Positions 43,085 through 52,811 are shown, numbered from the stretch's first letter. The stretch is 64,000 nucleotides of DNA from Segetibacter koreensis DSM 18137 (GCF_000374045.1 NZ_KB893315.1:160465-224464), one strand, 5' to 3'. Notes: generated from the letters alone by a model not told the origin. A program made the numbers and translations.

Positions 43085-44449
43085 TTAAACCAAAACTTCG
43101 GCCTGGTAGCTATTTGCTTTTTCTTTATAAGAAATTTGATTTTCCAGCAGTTGCGCTACATATTTTTCACATATTTCATTCGGATCATATTGTTTGAATT
43201 CTTTACCAAGCCGTTTTACATTCTTCGCGTATGAATCACTTTGTAAGACTGCGTCAACACTTTTTCTTAATTGAAGTACGGTAGGTCTTTCGGTCTTAAG
43301 ATTAATGCCCAAATCAAAATATCCCACTCTTGCATTAATCTCATTTTTTCCTTCATGTACACCAGCCACTACCATAGGCAGTTGATGTTGTATAGATAAA
43401 AGAACTCCGCCATATCCCCCGTTTGAAACATATACGTCTGCATAAGGCATTACATCATCAAAAGGGATAAAATCTTCTATAATTATATTTTCCTCGGGGT
43501 AACGTTTTCTCAACTCTTCAGTATAGGCACCGCCAGTAGTAGCAATAACGAGGCAATCGGAGTTTTTAAATGCTTCAAGAGTTGGCACAATAAGCTTCTC
43601 AATATCTTTTTCAATTGTGCCTTGTGTTACAAGAATAACTTTATCGTAGTGGCTTAACTTTTCATTGTACCAGCTTTCTCTTTCTTTCTTTTTTGTGTAA
43701 GGCAGCAGCGGACCAATAAAATGCACATGACTGCTTAAGTCACTTCTCTTGTATTCAAAACCCGGAGTGCCGCTTTGTAGTACCAGTGTTGATTTTTGTA
43801 TAAGTATGTCAAATATGTTGGCTTTCCCCGCATCAATTCCATGTTGGGCCAAAAGGCCCCACATTACTTTAGTGGGTTGCGCAAAAAGTAATTCGTCGGC
43901 AATAAAGCGTAAAAAGCTCTGTTTTATTTTGCCAAAAAACGAATAAGAAGGGGTGATACCAAGGCCGGAGGGAGCCAGATCTTTTGAGGTTTCGGGAAGC
44001 GGAACAACGCTGATGGAAATAACCGGAATATTCATTTTTTCTTCTACAAAAGGAATAGCGCCGAAAGTGATGTCAGCAATCATTAACTGAAAAGGAAATT
44101 CCTCGTATATTTCCAATATGTCTTCATAATATTCCGTAGAGCGCAGAATGAAGGCGTTTATCATATCAAATTTCAACTTGCTTACCTGGCCTTTGTATTT
44201 TTTCCTTTCGGGAAAAACGTCGTTGATTTCCGCATGGGCACTTACATCTACGGCTCTTTGCAAACCATAAAAAGGTATATCTAACCTGGCAATTTTTTCG
44301 GCATATGTCTTTGAAGTGTACCAACGCACATCGCACCCAATATTTTTTAAATGAACAGCCAATCCTGTCAGCGGATTGAAGTGACCATCGGCAGGGAAAT
44401 TGGCAAATAATATTTTTGTTCCCGGTTGTATCGATGAAATATATTTCAT
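43085..44449 (-). CDS. GT1 (UGT/MGT) family glycosyltransferase
   Basis: A 454-residue two-domain (GT-B) enzyme. The N-terminal acceptor domain starts ILFANFPADGHFNPLTGLAV. The C-terminal donor domain has the plant/bacterial UGT-like motif ADVYVSNGGYGGVLLSIQHQ followed by LPMVVAGVHEGKNE. Members glycosylate small molecules, often antibiotics or other toxins, using UDP- or dTDP-sugars. It is divergent from the TetR gene with 327 bases between them and may be controlled by the same regulator, so a detoxification role beside the efflux operon is plausible. The substrate is unknown. Confidence 0.82.
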   Translation of the reverse strand: MKYISSIQPGTKILFANFPADGHFNPLTGLAVHLKNIGCDVRWYTSKTYAEKIARLDIPFYGLQRAVDVSAHAEINDVFPERKKYKGQVSKLKFDMINAFILRSTEYYEDILEIYEEFPFQLMIADITFGAIPFVEEKMNIPVISISVVPLPETSKDLAPSGLGITPSYSFFGKIKQSFLRFIADELLFAQPTKVMWGLLAQHGIDAGKANIFDILIQKSTLVLQSGTPGFEYKRSDLSSHVHFIGPLLPYTKKKERESWYNEKLSHYDKVILVTQGTIEKDIEKLIVPTLEAFKNSDCLVIATTGGAYTEELRKRYPEENIIIEDFIPFDDVMPYADVYVSNGGYGGVLLSIQHQLPMVVAGVHEGKNEINARVGYFDLGINLKTERPTVLQLRKSVDAVLQSDSYAKNVKRLGKEFKQYDPNEICEKYVAQLLENQISYKEKANSYQAEVLV

Positions 44450-44725
44450 ACTTTTTTATTTATAACTAGTTTACATTTTACTGCTAAAGTAGAAGCTGCA
44501 ATAAACCTTTTCAAGCCATATACGTATGAATTGCTTTTTTTACTTAATGAAGTGCAGAGAGGAAAAAACAAGTTGCGTTCTTATAAAATTGCATGCCAAA
44601 AATTCTTGTTCGATGTAACCGTTACCTAACAAACAAGTATTGATATTTATTGGAAAAAGTCATTTTCTTAACCAAATCCTTTTAAATATTTTTTTTACCA
44701 CTCGTCATTTTTCTACTGAATTTTT

Positions 44726-44755
44726 TTTGAAATATTGATTTTAAACGTACTTTTG
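44726..44755 (+). promoter_or_regulatory. Bacteroidota-type promoter of the tetR operon
   Basis: A TTTG box (44726-44729) and TACTTTTG (44748-44755, matching TAnnTTTG) are separated by 18 bases, in line with the -33/-7 promoters of Bacteroidota. It lies 21 bases before the TetR ATG and directly abuts the palindrome. Confidence 0.6.
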
Positions 44756-44771
44756 TTAACCAAATGGTTAA
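44756..44771. promoter_or_regulatory. TetR-type operator (TTAACCA-AA-TGGTTAA)
   Basis: A perfect 7-bp inverted repeat with a 2-base centre lies between the -7 box and the TetR start codon. It is placed where a bound repressor would block transcription. A close variant occurs at 45,405-45,420. Confidence 0.65.
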
Positions 44772-44776
44772 ACTAA

Positions 44777-45388
44777 ATGGGTAAAGAGAAAGATTTAACG
44801 ACGGAGCAAAAAATACTGGAAGCAGCCAGGAAGATTTTTTTAACGAAAGGATTAGATGGGGCACGCATGCAGGATATAGCCGACGAAGCCGGCATTAACA
44901 AAGCCATGTTACACTACTATTTTAGAAGTAAGGATAAATTGTTTGAACAGATTTTCGCAGAAGTGGCAGGGCACTTCCTGCCAAAAGTTTTGGCCATATT
45001 TGAATCGGAGGAAACGGTGTTTAAAAAGATTGAAACTTTTTGCATTGAATATATAAACCAGATTAATGAAACGCCCTATGTGCCCATCTTTATTTTAAAC
45101 GAAATCAACCGACATCCTGAAGAATTTTTGAAAAAGGTTTTTGGCAATAAAATGCCCCCAGTTGGCAAGATTATAAAACAACTGGAAAAAGAACAAAAAC
45201 AGGGAATTATTAAAAAAGTCGACCCATTACAATTGTTGCTAAACATGTTATCGCTTTGTGTTTTTCCTTTTGTTGCACGCCCTGTGATACAATTGATTGC
45301 CGGGATGGACAGAACCCAGTTTAATACAATGATCGAACAACGAAAAAAAGAAGTTCCAAAGCTGATTATTGACTCAATAAAGAAATAA
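44777..45388 (+). CDS. TetR family transcriptional repressor
   Basis: A 203-residue regulator with the TetR helix-turn-helix near residues 25-55 (ARMQDIADEAGINKAMLHYY then FRSKDKLF). The C-terminal ligand-binding domain is variable and helical. Such repressors usually control the efflux genes beside them and are released by the drug. It is the first gene of the operon with TolC, HlyD and ABC components (7 bases before TolC). The palindrome just before its ATG suggests autoregulation. Confidence 0.88.
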   Translation: MGKEKDLTTEQKILEAARKIFLTKGLDGARMQDIADEAGINKAMLHYYFRSKDKLFEQIFAEVAGHFLPKVLAIFESEETVFKKIETFCIEYINQINETPYVPIFILNEINRHPEEFLKKVFGNKMPPVGKIIKQLEKEQKQGIIKKVDPLQLLLNMLSLCVFPFVARPVIQLIAGMDRTQFNTMIEQRKKEVPKLIIDSIKK

Positions 45389-45395
45389 ATTTTTT

Positions 45396-46694
45396 ATGCA
45401 GTGGTTAACTAAACGGTTAAATAGTACGGTTAAATTATGTATGACTTTCTTTATATTATTGTCATGTTTTTATGTACATGCGCAGGATAAAAAGTATTTA
45501 TCGTTGCAGGAAGTCTACCAGTTGGCCGAACAGAATTATCCTGTTATAAAGCAAAAAGGTTTGATACAGGAGACAGAAAACCTTTCGCTCAAAAACCTAA
45601 ACACAGGTTTTCTTCCTCAATTGGCTGTCAATGGGCAGGCCTCTTATCAGTCAGATGTTACAAGGGTAGATATTCCAATTCCAAATATTAAAGTTCCTTC
45701 TCAAAGTAAGGACCAGTACCGAGTAGTTGCGGAAGCAAACCAGCTTATTTATGATGGTGGACTGATAAAAGAACAAAAAAATATTCAGCAACTAAATTCT
45801 GCTGTTGAGCAAAGAAAAGTGGAAGTGGAATTATATAATTTAAAAAACAGAATTAACCAGATATACTTTAATATTCTTTACCAGGATAAGTTGCTAAAGC
45901 AAAATGAGCTTTTATTAAATAATATTCAAATAGGTATAACTAAAGTACAACAACAGGTAAATAATGGTACCGTTTTACGGTCGAACCTACAGGTTTTGCA
46001 GGTTCAGATGTTGCAAACCCAACAAAGGGCCATAGAAATCCGAAATACAAAAAAAGGATTAATTGATGCGCTTTCTTTATTTATTAATCAACCAGTTGAT
46101 GAAACAGGACAGTTGCAAACGCCGGTAGTAGAAATAAGTTTGGACACATCTATTGCGCGACCTGAGATGAGGTTATACGATGATCAATCAGAGTTACTCA
46201 AAGAACAAAGAAATTTAATCGATTCGCGAAACTTGCCAAAAGCAAATGCTTTTGTACAAGGTGGATATGGGAGGCCGGGTTTAAATCTATTGTCTGACAA
46301 GTTTGATTTTTTCTATATCACAGGTCTTCGGTTAAACTGGTCATTAGGAAACTTTTACACATCGAAAAGAGAAAAAAGCCTGCTAAATATTAACAGGCGC
46401 ACGGTCGAAATACAAAAGGAAACATTCCTGTTAAATACGCAATCACAACTAAAACAGCAACGGGCAGAGATTGCAAAATTTACTCAGCTTGTAGCATCTG
46501 ACCAGGAAATTATAGAACTAAGAAGCAAGATAACAGAAGCTTCTAAAGCACAATTGGAAAATGCCGTGATTACTGCCAATGATTATTTACGTGAAATAAA
46601 TGCGGAAGATGCAGCGCGGCAGGCAATGGCAACGCACCAATTGCAATTGTTACAGGCACAGGTAAATTATCAACTTACAACAGGTAAATTATAA
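45396..46694 (+). CDS. TolC family outer-membrane efflux protein
   Basis: A 432-residue outer-membrane channel with a signal peptide (hydrophobic stretch FFILLSCFYVHAQ) and two OEP repeats with long helices (about 40-220 and 235-430). Pattern pieces include LSLQEVYQLAEQNYPVIKQK and a later NDYLREINAEDAARQA. An ATG at 45441 would give a shorter signal and leave the second operator-like palindrome outside the coding region, so it is a credible alternative start. It should pair with the HlyD adaptor and ABC transporter downstream. Confidence 0.87.
   Translation: MQWLTKRLNSTVKLCMTFFILLSCFYVHAQDKKYLSLQEVYQLAEQNYPVIKQKGLIQETENLSLKNLNTGFLPQLAVNGQASYQSDVTRVDIPIPNIKVPSQSKDQYRVVAEANQLIYDGGLIKEQKNIQQLNSAVEQRKVEVELYNLKNRINQIYFNILYQDKLLKQNELLLNNIQIGITKVQQQVNNGTVLRSNLQVLQVQMLQTQQRAIEIRNTKKGLIDALSLFINQPVDETGQLQTPVVEISLDTSIARPEMRLYDDQSELLKEQRNLIDSRNLPKANAFVQGGYGRPGLNLLSDKFDFFYITGLRLNWSLGNFYTSKREKSLLNINRRTVEIQKETFLLNTQSQLKQQRAEIAKFTQLVASDQEIIELRSKITEASKAQLENAVITANDYLREINAEDAARQAMATHQLQLLQAQVNYQLTTGKL
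45405..45420. promoter_or_regulatory. Second operator-like palindrome at the tolC start
   Basis: TTAACTAAACGGTTAA differs from the first operator at only two positions. It lies 9 bases inside the annotated TolC frame, or just before it if the ATG at 45441 is used. Another GGTTAA half-site follows. It may let the same TetR protein act as a roadblock inside the operon. Confidence 0.45.
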
Positions 46695-46704
46695 ACGACT
46701 TTTT

Positions 46705-47652
46705 ATGAGAAGTAGATTCTTATCATTATTTGTAATCATTGTTTTTACCGGCTGTCATTCAAAAAATGGCACATTTGATGCATCAGGCAGTTTTGAAGTA
46801 GATGAGGTTATTGTATCATCTGAACTGGGGGGCCAGATACTGAGCTTCAGTGTGCATGAAGGTGATTCTTTAACAAAAGGGCAAGTGGTAGGAGCTATTA
46901 ATTCTGATAACCTTGATTTACAAAAAGCCCAGGTAGAAGCAAGTATACAGGCGCTCTCAGAAAAAACATACAATGTAACCCCACAGATAAAGTTATTACA
47001 GGACCAGTTGGCTGTGCAACAATCGCAATTAGACAACTTGATACATGAAAAAGAAAGAACAGAACGACTTGTAAAAGCTGATGCCGCAACCGGAAAACAG
47101 CTGGATGACATAAATGCTCAAATTGATGTTATCCGCAAGCAAATGAATGCAACCGAACAGCAAATAAATGTTCAAAGAACTACAACATCTACATCGAACC
47201 GAAGTATTATGAGTGAGCGAAAACCTCTTCAAAAAAAGGCCGCACAATTAGAAGAGCAGTTATCAAAATCAAAAATTATAAATCCGGTAAATGGAATCGT
47301 TATTACCAAATATGCTGAACAAGGTGAAGTGACTTCACCTGGAAAAGCTTTGTATAAAATTGCAGATTTATCTGTGATGACATTGCGTGCGTACGTAACG
47401 GGAATTCAGCTTCCCCAAATAAAATTAAATCAAGCGGTACATGTATTAATTGATAATGGTGCAAAAGACTACAAAACTTACAATGGAACTATTACATGGA
47501 TATCAGACAAAGCTGAATTTACGCCTAAAACTATTCAGACAAAAGAAGAACGAGCCAACCTTGTTTATGCAATAAAAATAAAAGTAAAAAACGATGGCTA
47601 TTTAAAAATCGGAATGTTTGGTGAAGTACAGTTTAAAAATAAAAGTGAATAG
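46705..47652 (+). CDS. HlyD-family efflux adaptor lipoprotein
   Basis: A 315-residue periplasmic adaptor. The signal ends in a lipobox-like FTGC, so it is probably lipid-anchored. The lipoyl/beta-barrel start (FEVDEVIVSSELGGQILSFS then VHEGDSL) is followed by a coiled-coil hairpin (about 80-185), the second lipoyl half (VNGIVITKYAEQGEVTSPG) and a membrane-proximal domain. It links the inner-membrane ABC transporter with TolC. Gene order matches the YbhG/YbhF/YbhS/YbhR-type ABC exporters. Confidence 0.87.
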   Translation: MRSRFLSLFVIIVFTGCHSKNGTFDASGSFEVDEVIVSSELGGQILSFSVHEGDSLTKGQVVGAINSDNLDLQKAQVEASIQALSEKTYNVTPQIKLLQDQLAVQQSQLDNLIHEKERTERLVKADAATGKQLDDINAQIDVIRKQMNATEQQINVQRTTTSTSNRSIMSERKPLQKKAAQLEEQLSKSKIINPVNGIVITKYAEQGEVTSPGKALYKIADLSVMTLRAYVTGIQLPQIKLNQAVHVLIDNGAKDYKTYNGTITWISDKAEFTPKTIQTKEERANLVYAIKIKVKNDGYLKIGMFGEVQFKNKSE

Positions 47653-47704
47653 TTCCGACTTATTTCTTTCAAGATTTATGGGGTAAAAAGTAAATTAGAT
47701 AAAA

Positions 47705-48622
47705 GTGACAGCAGTAGCAGTAAATAATCTTTCTAAGGTGTATGCAACAAAAAAAGAAACTATCGATGCGGTTCAGCATGTTTCTTTTGATGTGGCACGA
47801 GGTGAGTTGTTTGGTATCATCGGCCCTGATGGAGCAGGCAAAACATCGCTGTTTCGTATGCTTACCACTTTGTTATTACCAGACGGTGGGTCTGCAACCG
47901 TTGATGGTTCTGACATTGTAAAAGACTATGAAGCCATAAGGCAGAAAGTGGGTTACATGCCGGGCCGGTTTTCACTTTACCAGGATTTAACTGTTGAAGA
48001 GAACTTAAACTTTTTTGCTACCATCTTCAATACTACTGTCGGGGCAAACTATGATATAATAAAAGACATTTATGTACAGATAGAGCCTTTTAAGAAAAGA
48101 CGTGCAGGGAAACTGTCTGGCGGTATGAAACAGAAGCTTGCTCTCAGCTGTGCCCTTATTCACAGGCCTGTTGTTCTGTTTTTAGATGAACCAACAACCG
48201 GTGTTGATGCAGTTTCGCGCAAAGAATTTTGGGAAATGTTGAAAAGGCTCAAACAACAGGGAATTACCATTCTGGTTTCTACTCCCTACATGGATGAAGC
48301 AGCATTGTGTGACCGGGTTGCTCTTATGCAAAAAGGTAAAATACTATCAGCAGGTACACCTGCAAGCATTATCAATGCATTCAACAACACCATACTGGCA
48401 GTAAAGTCAGAAAAAATGTTCCAGCTATTACGTGATTTAAAGGCGTGGCAAGGAACTGAAGACAGCTATTCGTTTGGAGAATATCATCATGCGGTTATGA
48501 AAAAAGAATTTAGCGAAGAGCAATTACAAAATTACCTGGTAGAAAAAGGACATCCTGATGTAGAAATCAAGCCAACACAACCAAACATTGAAGATTGTTT
48601 TATGCAATTAATGCAGAGCTAA
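47705..48622 (+). CDS. ABC transporter ATP-binding protein 1
   Basis: A 305-residue ATPase starting at a GTG. Walker A is GPDGAGKTSL, the signature is KLSGGMKQKLALS, and Walker B is VVLFLDEPT, followed by VSTPYMDEAALCDRV where the switch His is replaced (ST-P). It energises the ABC-2 permeases downstream. Its stop overlaps the start of the second ATPase by one base (TAATG). Confidence 0.9.
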   Translation: MTAVAVNNLSKVYATKKETIDAVQHVSFDVARGELFGIIGPDGAGKTSLFRMLTTLLLPDGGSATVDGSDIVKDYEAIRQKVGYMPGRFSLYQDLTVEENLNFFATIFNTTVGANYDIIKDIYVQIEPFKKRRAGKLSGGMKQKLALSCALIHRPVVLFLDEPTTGVDAVSRKEFWEMLKRLKQQGITILVSTPYMDEAALCDRVALMQKGKILSAGTPASIINAFNNTILAVKSEKMFQLLRDLKAWQGTEDSYSFGEYHHAVMKKEFSEEQLQNYLVEKGHPDVEIKPTQPNIEDCFMQLMQS

Positions 48623-49371
48623 TGGATACAGAAAAGATTATAATAACAGAGAAGCTTACAAAACGTTTTGCTGATTTTGTAGCCGTAGACGCCATCTCTT
48701 TTTTTGTAAATAAAGGAGAAATATTTGGTTTTCTGGGTGCGAATGGCGCCGGTAAAACCACGGCTATGAGAATGTTATGCGGTCTTTCTAAGCCAACTGC
48801 AGGCAAAGCCACCATCGCCGGCTTTGATATATACCGGCAAACAGAAAAAATCAAAAAGAATATCGGCTACATGAGCCAGAAATTTTCTTTGTATGAAGAT
48901 CTAACCGTAAAAGAAAACATTCGTTTTTATGGTGGAATTTATGGAAAGAGCAACATCTTCATTAAAGAGAAAGCCGCTTTACTGTTGCACCAGTTGAAGC
49001 TGGAAAAAGAGGCAGATAAACTGGTAGGCGATTTGCCACTGGGATGGAAACAAAAGCTGGCTTTTTCTGTAGCTATATTCCATGAGCCTCAGCTTGTTTT
49101 TTTAGATGAGCCAACAGGCGGGGTCGACCCGGTGACACGAAGAGAGTTTTGGAACATGATATACGAGGCCTCTGAAAGAGGCATTACAATTTTTGTGACA
49201 ACACATTATATGGATGAAGCCGAATACTGTAGCCGGGTGGCAATTATGGTAGACGGAAGGATCGAAGCATTAGATACACCTGAAGTTTTAAAATCAACTT
49301 ATACTGCAACAACAATGGACGATGTGTTTTTGCAATTGGCAAGGAAAGCGCAGAGGTCTGAACTTGGATAA
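48622..49371 (+). CDS. ABC transporter ATP-binding protein 2
   Basis: I start at the ATG at 48622, overlapping the previous stop, instead of an upstream in-frame ATG inside the first gene; this gives 249 residues. Walker A is GANGAGKTTA, Walker B LVFLDEPTGG, and the switch region TTHYMDEAEYC keeps His. The signature is degenerate (DLPLGWKQKL instead of LSGGQ), a known pattern in the second ATPase of such exporters. With ATPase 1 it probably forms a heterodimer with one consensus site. Confidence 0.9.
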   Translation: MDTEKIIITEKLTKRFADFVAVDAISFFVNKGEIFGFLGANGAGKTTAMRMLCGLSKPTAGKATIAGFDIYRQTEKIKKNIGYMSQKFSLYEDLTVKENIRFYGGIYGKSNIFIKEKAALLLHQLKLEKEADKLVGDLPLGWKQKLAFSVAIFHEPQLVFLDEPTGGVDPVTRREFWNMIYEASERGITIFVTTHYMDEAEYCSRVAIMVDGRIEALDTPEVLKSTYTATTMDDVFLQLARKAQRSELG

Positions 49372-49501
49372 AATGAGATTTACAAGATTATTGTGAAACC
49401 CAGAAGTTCTTACAATTTAGAGTCTTTGTATCGCTTCCCTTTCAGGAAATAGCAGTCTTCCTCTATCTTAATGTGACTACCGGTTTCTAACAATTTGAAT
49501 T

Positions 49502-50608
49502 ATGAAACAATTTATATCATTTGTAAAAAAAGAGTTTTTACATATTTTAAGAGATACAAAAACACTTCTCATACTGTTGGGCATGCCTATAGCTTTAATT
49601 ATGATTTTTGGCTTTGCTCTGACTACCGAAGTGAAGAATTCAAAATTTGCCGTGCTTGATTTTTCAAAAGATGCTGCTACCGAAGAAATTATTAATGAAC
49701 TGAATGCAAGTCGCTATTTTGACCTGGTGGCGGCATTACATACATACCAGGATATTGAAGCAATATTTCATAAAGGCAAAGCAAAAATGATCATCGTCTT
49801 TCCTCCATCATTTAAAAGTGATTTGCAGCATTTTAATACAGCGCCGGTACAAATTATTGCTGATGCCTCTGACCCTAATGTTGCCACTACGCTTACCGGC
49901 TATGCCACTACTATCATAATGGATTATCAAAAGCGGGTAACCCACGACAGGAAGTTGCCCCATACGATTAACACACAGGTACGCATGTTGTACAATCCGC
50001 AAATGAAGGGTACGTATAGTTTCGTCCCTGGTGTTATCTCTATGATTTTAATGCTGGTTTGCACCATGATGACAGCTATTACGGTTGTACGGGAAAAAGA
50101 AACCGGAACTATGGAAGTGTTGTTGGTTTCACCGGTACAGCCAATAAAAGTCATATTGGCAAAGGCTGTTCCTTATTTGCTTATTTCAATAGTAAATATT
50201 ATCAGCATCTTGTTATTAAGCGTTTTTGTATTGGACGTTCCCATAAGAGGCAGTTTGATTTTATTATTAAGTGAAAGCATTTTATTTACTATCACTTGTT
50301 TATCATTCGGGTTACTCATTTCTACTTTAACTGACTCCCAGCAAATGGCGATGTTCATTTCATTGACAGGATTGTTTTTACCTACACTTATGCTAAGCGG
50401 ATTTTTATTTCCTATTGAAAATATGCCAATGGTATTACAAGTAGTGTCAAACATTGTTCCTGCAAGATGGTATTACCAGATTGTGAGGGCAGTGATGATT
50501 AAAGGTTTGCCTTTGATCACTGTCTGGAAAGAAACATTTATTTTAACCGGCATGACTGTTTTTTTATTGATGGCAAGCTTAAAAAACTTTAAAACAAGGC
50601 TGGCATGA
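49502..50608 (+). CDS. ABC-2 type permease 1
   Basis: A 368-residue membrane protein with an N-terminal helix (about 20-45), a large periplasmic domain (about 50-170) and five C-terminal helices, the layout of YbhS/YbhR-type ABC-2 permeases. Motifs include KKEFLHILRDTKTLL and VREKETGTMEVLLVSPVQ, the latter a hallmark of the family. It overlaps the second permease by 4 bases (ATGA). Confidence 0.9.
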   Translation: MKQFISFVKKEFLHILRDTKTLLILLGMPIALIMIFGFALTTEVKNSKFAVLDFSKDAATEEIINELNASRYFDLVAALHTYQDIEAIFHKGKAKMIIVFPPSFKSDLQHFNTAPVQIIADASDPNVATTLTGYATTIIMDYQKRVTHDRKLPHTINTQVRMLYNPQMKGTYSFVPGVISMILMLVCTMMTAITVVREKETGTMEVLLVSPVQPIKVILAKAVPYLLISIVNIISILLLSVFVLDVPIRGSLILLLSESILFTITCLSFGLLISTLTDSQQMAMFISLTGLFLPTLMLSGFLFPIENMPMVLQVVSNIVPARWYYQIVRAVMIKGLPLITVWKETFILTGMTVFLLMASLKNFKTRLA

Positions 50609-51723
50609 GAACACTACAATTTTTATTGCAAAAGGAGTTCCGGCAGATCTTTCGCGATCCGGCAATATTGCGGGTCATTTTTGTTGTACCTGTATTGCAA
50701 TTGTTATTGCTGCCGTGGGCTGCCGATTATGAAGTGCGAAACATAAAACTAACCATTGTAGATCATGACCATAGCGACTATGCCCGGAGATTAATTTCAA
50801 AGGTAACAGCCTCAGGGTATTTTCAATTAGACCAATACACCGATTCATATAATAAAGCATTAAAAGAAATTGAAGTAGATAAAGCAGATGTAGTAGTAGA
50901 AATACCGATAAACTTTGAAAAAAACCTGGTACGGGAAAATGAAGCTACTTTATTCCTTGCCATTAATGCTATTAATGGAGTAAAGGCGGGTTTGGCATCG
51001 TCTTATTTGCAAAGCATTATCCGCGATTTTAATAATCAAGTACGAACTGAATGGATACAAATTCCACGCTTTAGTCCCGAAATAAACATTGATGTACGTT
51101 CCAGCAATTGGTTCAATCCTCTAATGAATTATAAGTTTTTTATGGTTCCCGGTATTTTGGTAATGCTCGTAACCATAGTCGGGTCGTTTCTTACTTCACT
51201 AAACATTGTAAAAGAAAAAGAGATAGGCACCATTGAGCAAATAAATGTTACGCCGGTAAAGAAATATCATTTCATATTAGGGAAACTTATTCCGTTTTGG
51301 ATATTGGGTCTATTTATTTTAACCATCGGTTTGTTCATAGCTTGGTTGCTGTATGGTATTGTTCCTGTTGGGAGTTTATTTACAATTTATGTTTTTGCGG
51401 CCGTTTATCTTTTAGCCGTTTTAGGGTTTGGCTTATTAATTTCTACTTTTTCTAATTCTCAGCAACAGGCAATGCTGGTGACTTTTTTTCTGTTTATGAT
51501 ATTTATTCTTCTCGGCGGTTTATATACACCCATCGACAGTATGCCCGTATGGGCGCAATGGTTTACAAAATTTAACCCGGTAACATATTTTATAGAAGTG
51601 ATGCGGCTGGTAATTTTAAAAGGAAGCACCCTTAGTGATATTCTTCCACACATCAGTATCATTCTCATATTTGCTTTTGTTTTAAACACGTGGGCAGTAA
51701 TTAATTATAAAAAGAGAGCATAA
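50605..51723 (+). CDS. ABC-2 type permease 2
   Basis: A 372-residue partner of the first permease with the same topology: QKEFRQIFRDPAILR at the N-terminus, a periplasmic domain of about 130 residues, VKEKEIGTIEQINVTPVKKY, and five C-terminal helices. Start and stop overlap within the operon indicate coupled synthesis of a heterodimeric channel. It is the last gene of the efflux operon. Confidence 0.9.
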   Translation: MRTLQFLLQKEFRQIFRDPAILRVIFVVPVLQLLLLPWAADYEVRNIKLTIVDHDHSDYARRLISKVTASGYFQLDQYTDSYNKALKEIEVDKADVVVEIPINFEKNLVRENEATLFLAINAINGVKAGLASSYLQSIIRDFNNQVRTEWIQIPRFSPEINIDVRSSNWFNPLMNYKFFMVPGILVMLVTIVGSFLTSLNIVKEKEIGTIEQINVTPVKKYHFILGKLIPFWILGLFILTIGLFIAWLLYGIVPVGSLFTIYVFAAVYLLAVLGFGLLISTFSNSQQQAMLVTFFLFMIFILLGGLYTPIDSMPVWAQWFTKFNPVTYFIEVMRLVILKGSTLSDILPHISIILIFAFVLNTWAVINYKKRA

Positions 51724-51817
51724 AGAATATGACGTTACTTGCTTAGTGTTACTCCTCTTTTTTATAAACATCATCACAGAAGTTTGTTGAAGCGCAATAA
51801 GTTTCTATCTTACCGCT

Positions 51818-52447
51818 ATGAAAATTTTTATTACCAGTTTTATTACAATAATCTTTTTTATAAGCTCGTCTGCTCAACCTGCAACACAAATCAAAACTCT
51901 TTTTGATGGAAAGACATTTAAAGGATGGGAAGGAGATACTGTACAAACCTGGAAAATAAAAGATGTAGCCTTAGTCGGAGGTTCTCTGACAGAAAAAGTA
52001 CCTCACAACATGTTTCTTGCAACTACAAAGGCATACGCAGATTTTGATCTGCAACTTAAATTTAAATTGACCGGAACAGGGTTTGTAAATGCGGGTGTAC
52101 AGTTTAGAAGTAAACGATTACAAAATCCGGATTACGAAATGAGTGGGTACCAGGCGGATCTCGGCGAAGGATATTGGGCAAGCCTGTATGACGAATCAAG
52201 AAGAAATACTACTCTCGTAAAGCCCGATTCAATTGTCGTAAGCAAAGTTTTAAAAAATAACGACTGGAATGATTACCGGATTCGTTGTAAAGGAAAAAGA
52301 ATAAGAATTTGGCTTAACGGAGTTAATACGGTTGACTATATTGAAAAAGATGAAAAAATAGAGCAAAAGGGACTTATCGCGCTCCAAATACATGGAGGTG
52401 GAAAAGCCGAAGCGTCTTATAAAAATATTAGAATAAAAGAGCTTTAG
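51818..52447 (+). CDS. Second DUF1080 protein
   Basis: A 209-residue exported protein with a signal peptide (IFITSFITIIFFISSSAQP) and one DUF1080 concanavalin-like domain: TLFDGKTFKGWEGD, FVNAGVQFRSKR, EMSGYQADLGEGYWASLYDE, VLKNNDWNDYRIRCKG and ALQIHGGGKAEASYKNI. The family includes 3-keto-glycoside hydrolases. It is not next to an oxidoreductase here and follows the efflux operon by 94 bases. A hairpin terminator follows it. Confidence 0.85.
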   Translation: MKIFITSFITIIFFISSSAQPATQIKTLFDGKTFKGWEGDTVQTWKIKDVALVGGSLTEKVPHNMFLATTKAYADFDLQLKFKLTGTGFVNAGVQFRSKRLQNPDYEMSGYQADLGEGYWASLYDESRRNTTLVKPDSIVVSKVLKNNDWNDYRIRCKGKRIRIWLNGVNTVDYIEKDEKIEQKGLIALQIHGGGKAEASYKNIRIKEL

Positions 52448-52497
52448 TAAAAGAAGTTTTTGGTCGGTTACTATGTAAATTAAGAATGTCGCAAAAA

Positions 52498-52520
52498 AAA
52501 GATGATTCAACATCATCTTT
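52498..52520. terminator. Hairpin terminator after the DUF1080 gene
   Basis: AAAGATGAT (52498-52506) and ATCATCTTT (52512-52520) form a perfect 9-bp stem with a 5-base loop. It sits between two converging units and may serve both. Confidence 0.65.
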
Positions 52521-52551
52521 AGTAAATTTTAAAATAATTGACTTCTCTGTA

Positions 52552-52737
52552 TTAATCCCTCTCTGATAGAGCTTCTTTATACTTTTGTTCGTTTTCTATA
52601 TCCTCTTGCGTCACCTGTTTATCGTTGTTATCTGCCTTTAAAGGATTATGAAAAGGCAACGGTTGCTGTTCTTTATTTTTTTGATCCTCGGCCGAGTTAC
52701 TTCTGTCAGCAGGAGAAGGAGTTTCATTATTCATCAT
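52552..52737 (-). CDS. Small acidic hypothetical protein, 61 aa
   Basis: A short, highly polar protein (Asn, Gln, Glu, Lys, Asp), probably disordered, with SPADRSNSAEDQKNKEQQPL and a C-terminal EDIENEQKYKEALSERD. Similar short disordered proteins are common in Chitinophagaceae. No function is known. Composition argues for a real gene. Confidence 0.45.
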   Translation of the reverse strand: MMNNETPSPADRSNSAEDQKNKEQQPLPFHNPLKADNNDKQVTQEDIENEQKYKEALSERD

Positions 52738-52811
52738 AAAAATTTAAAAATTGATAAAAAATCAAAATCTGAGAAATGGTGACGGTTTGTTGTACCTACG
52801 CCACACGTTCA

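Larger units (their letters stand above)
44450..44776. other. Divergent control region of GT1 and the efflux operon
   Basis: This 327-base region contains no gene and separates two divergent units. Its right end holds the promoter and operator annotated separately. Confidence 0.6.

Noticed and set aside
52250..52516. Minus-strand frame opposite the second DUF1080 gene.
   Set aside because: It is a shadow of the real gene on the plus strand.
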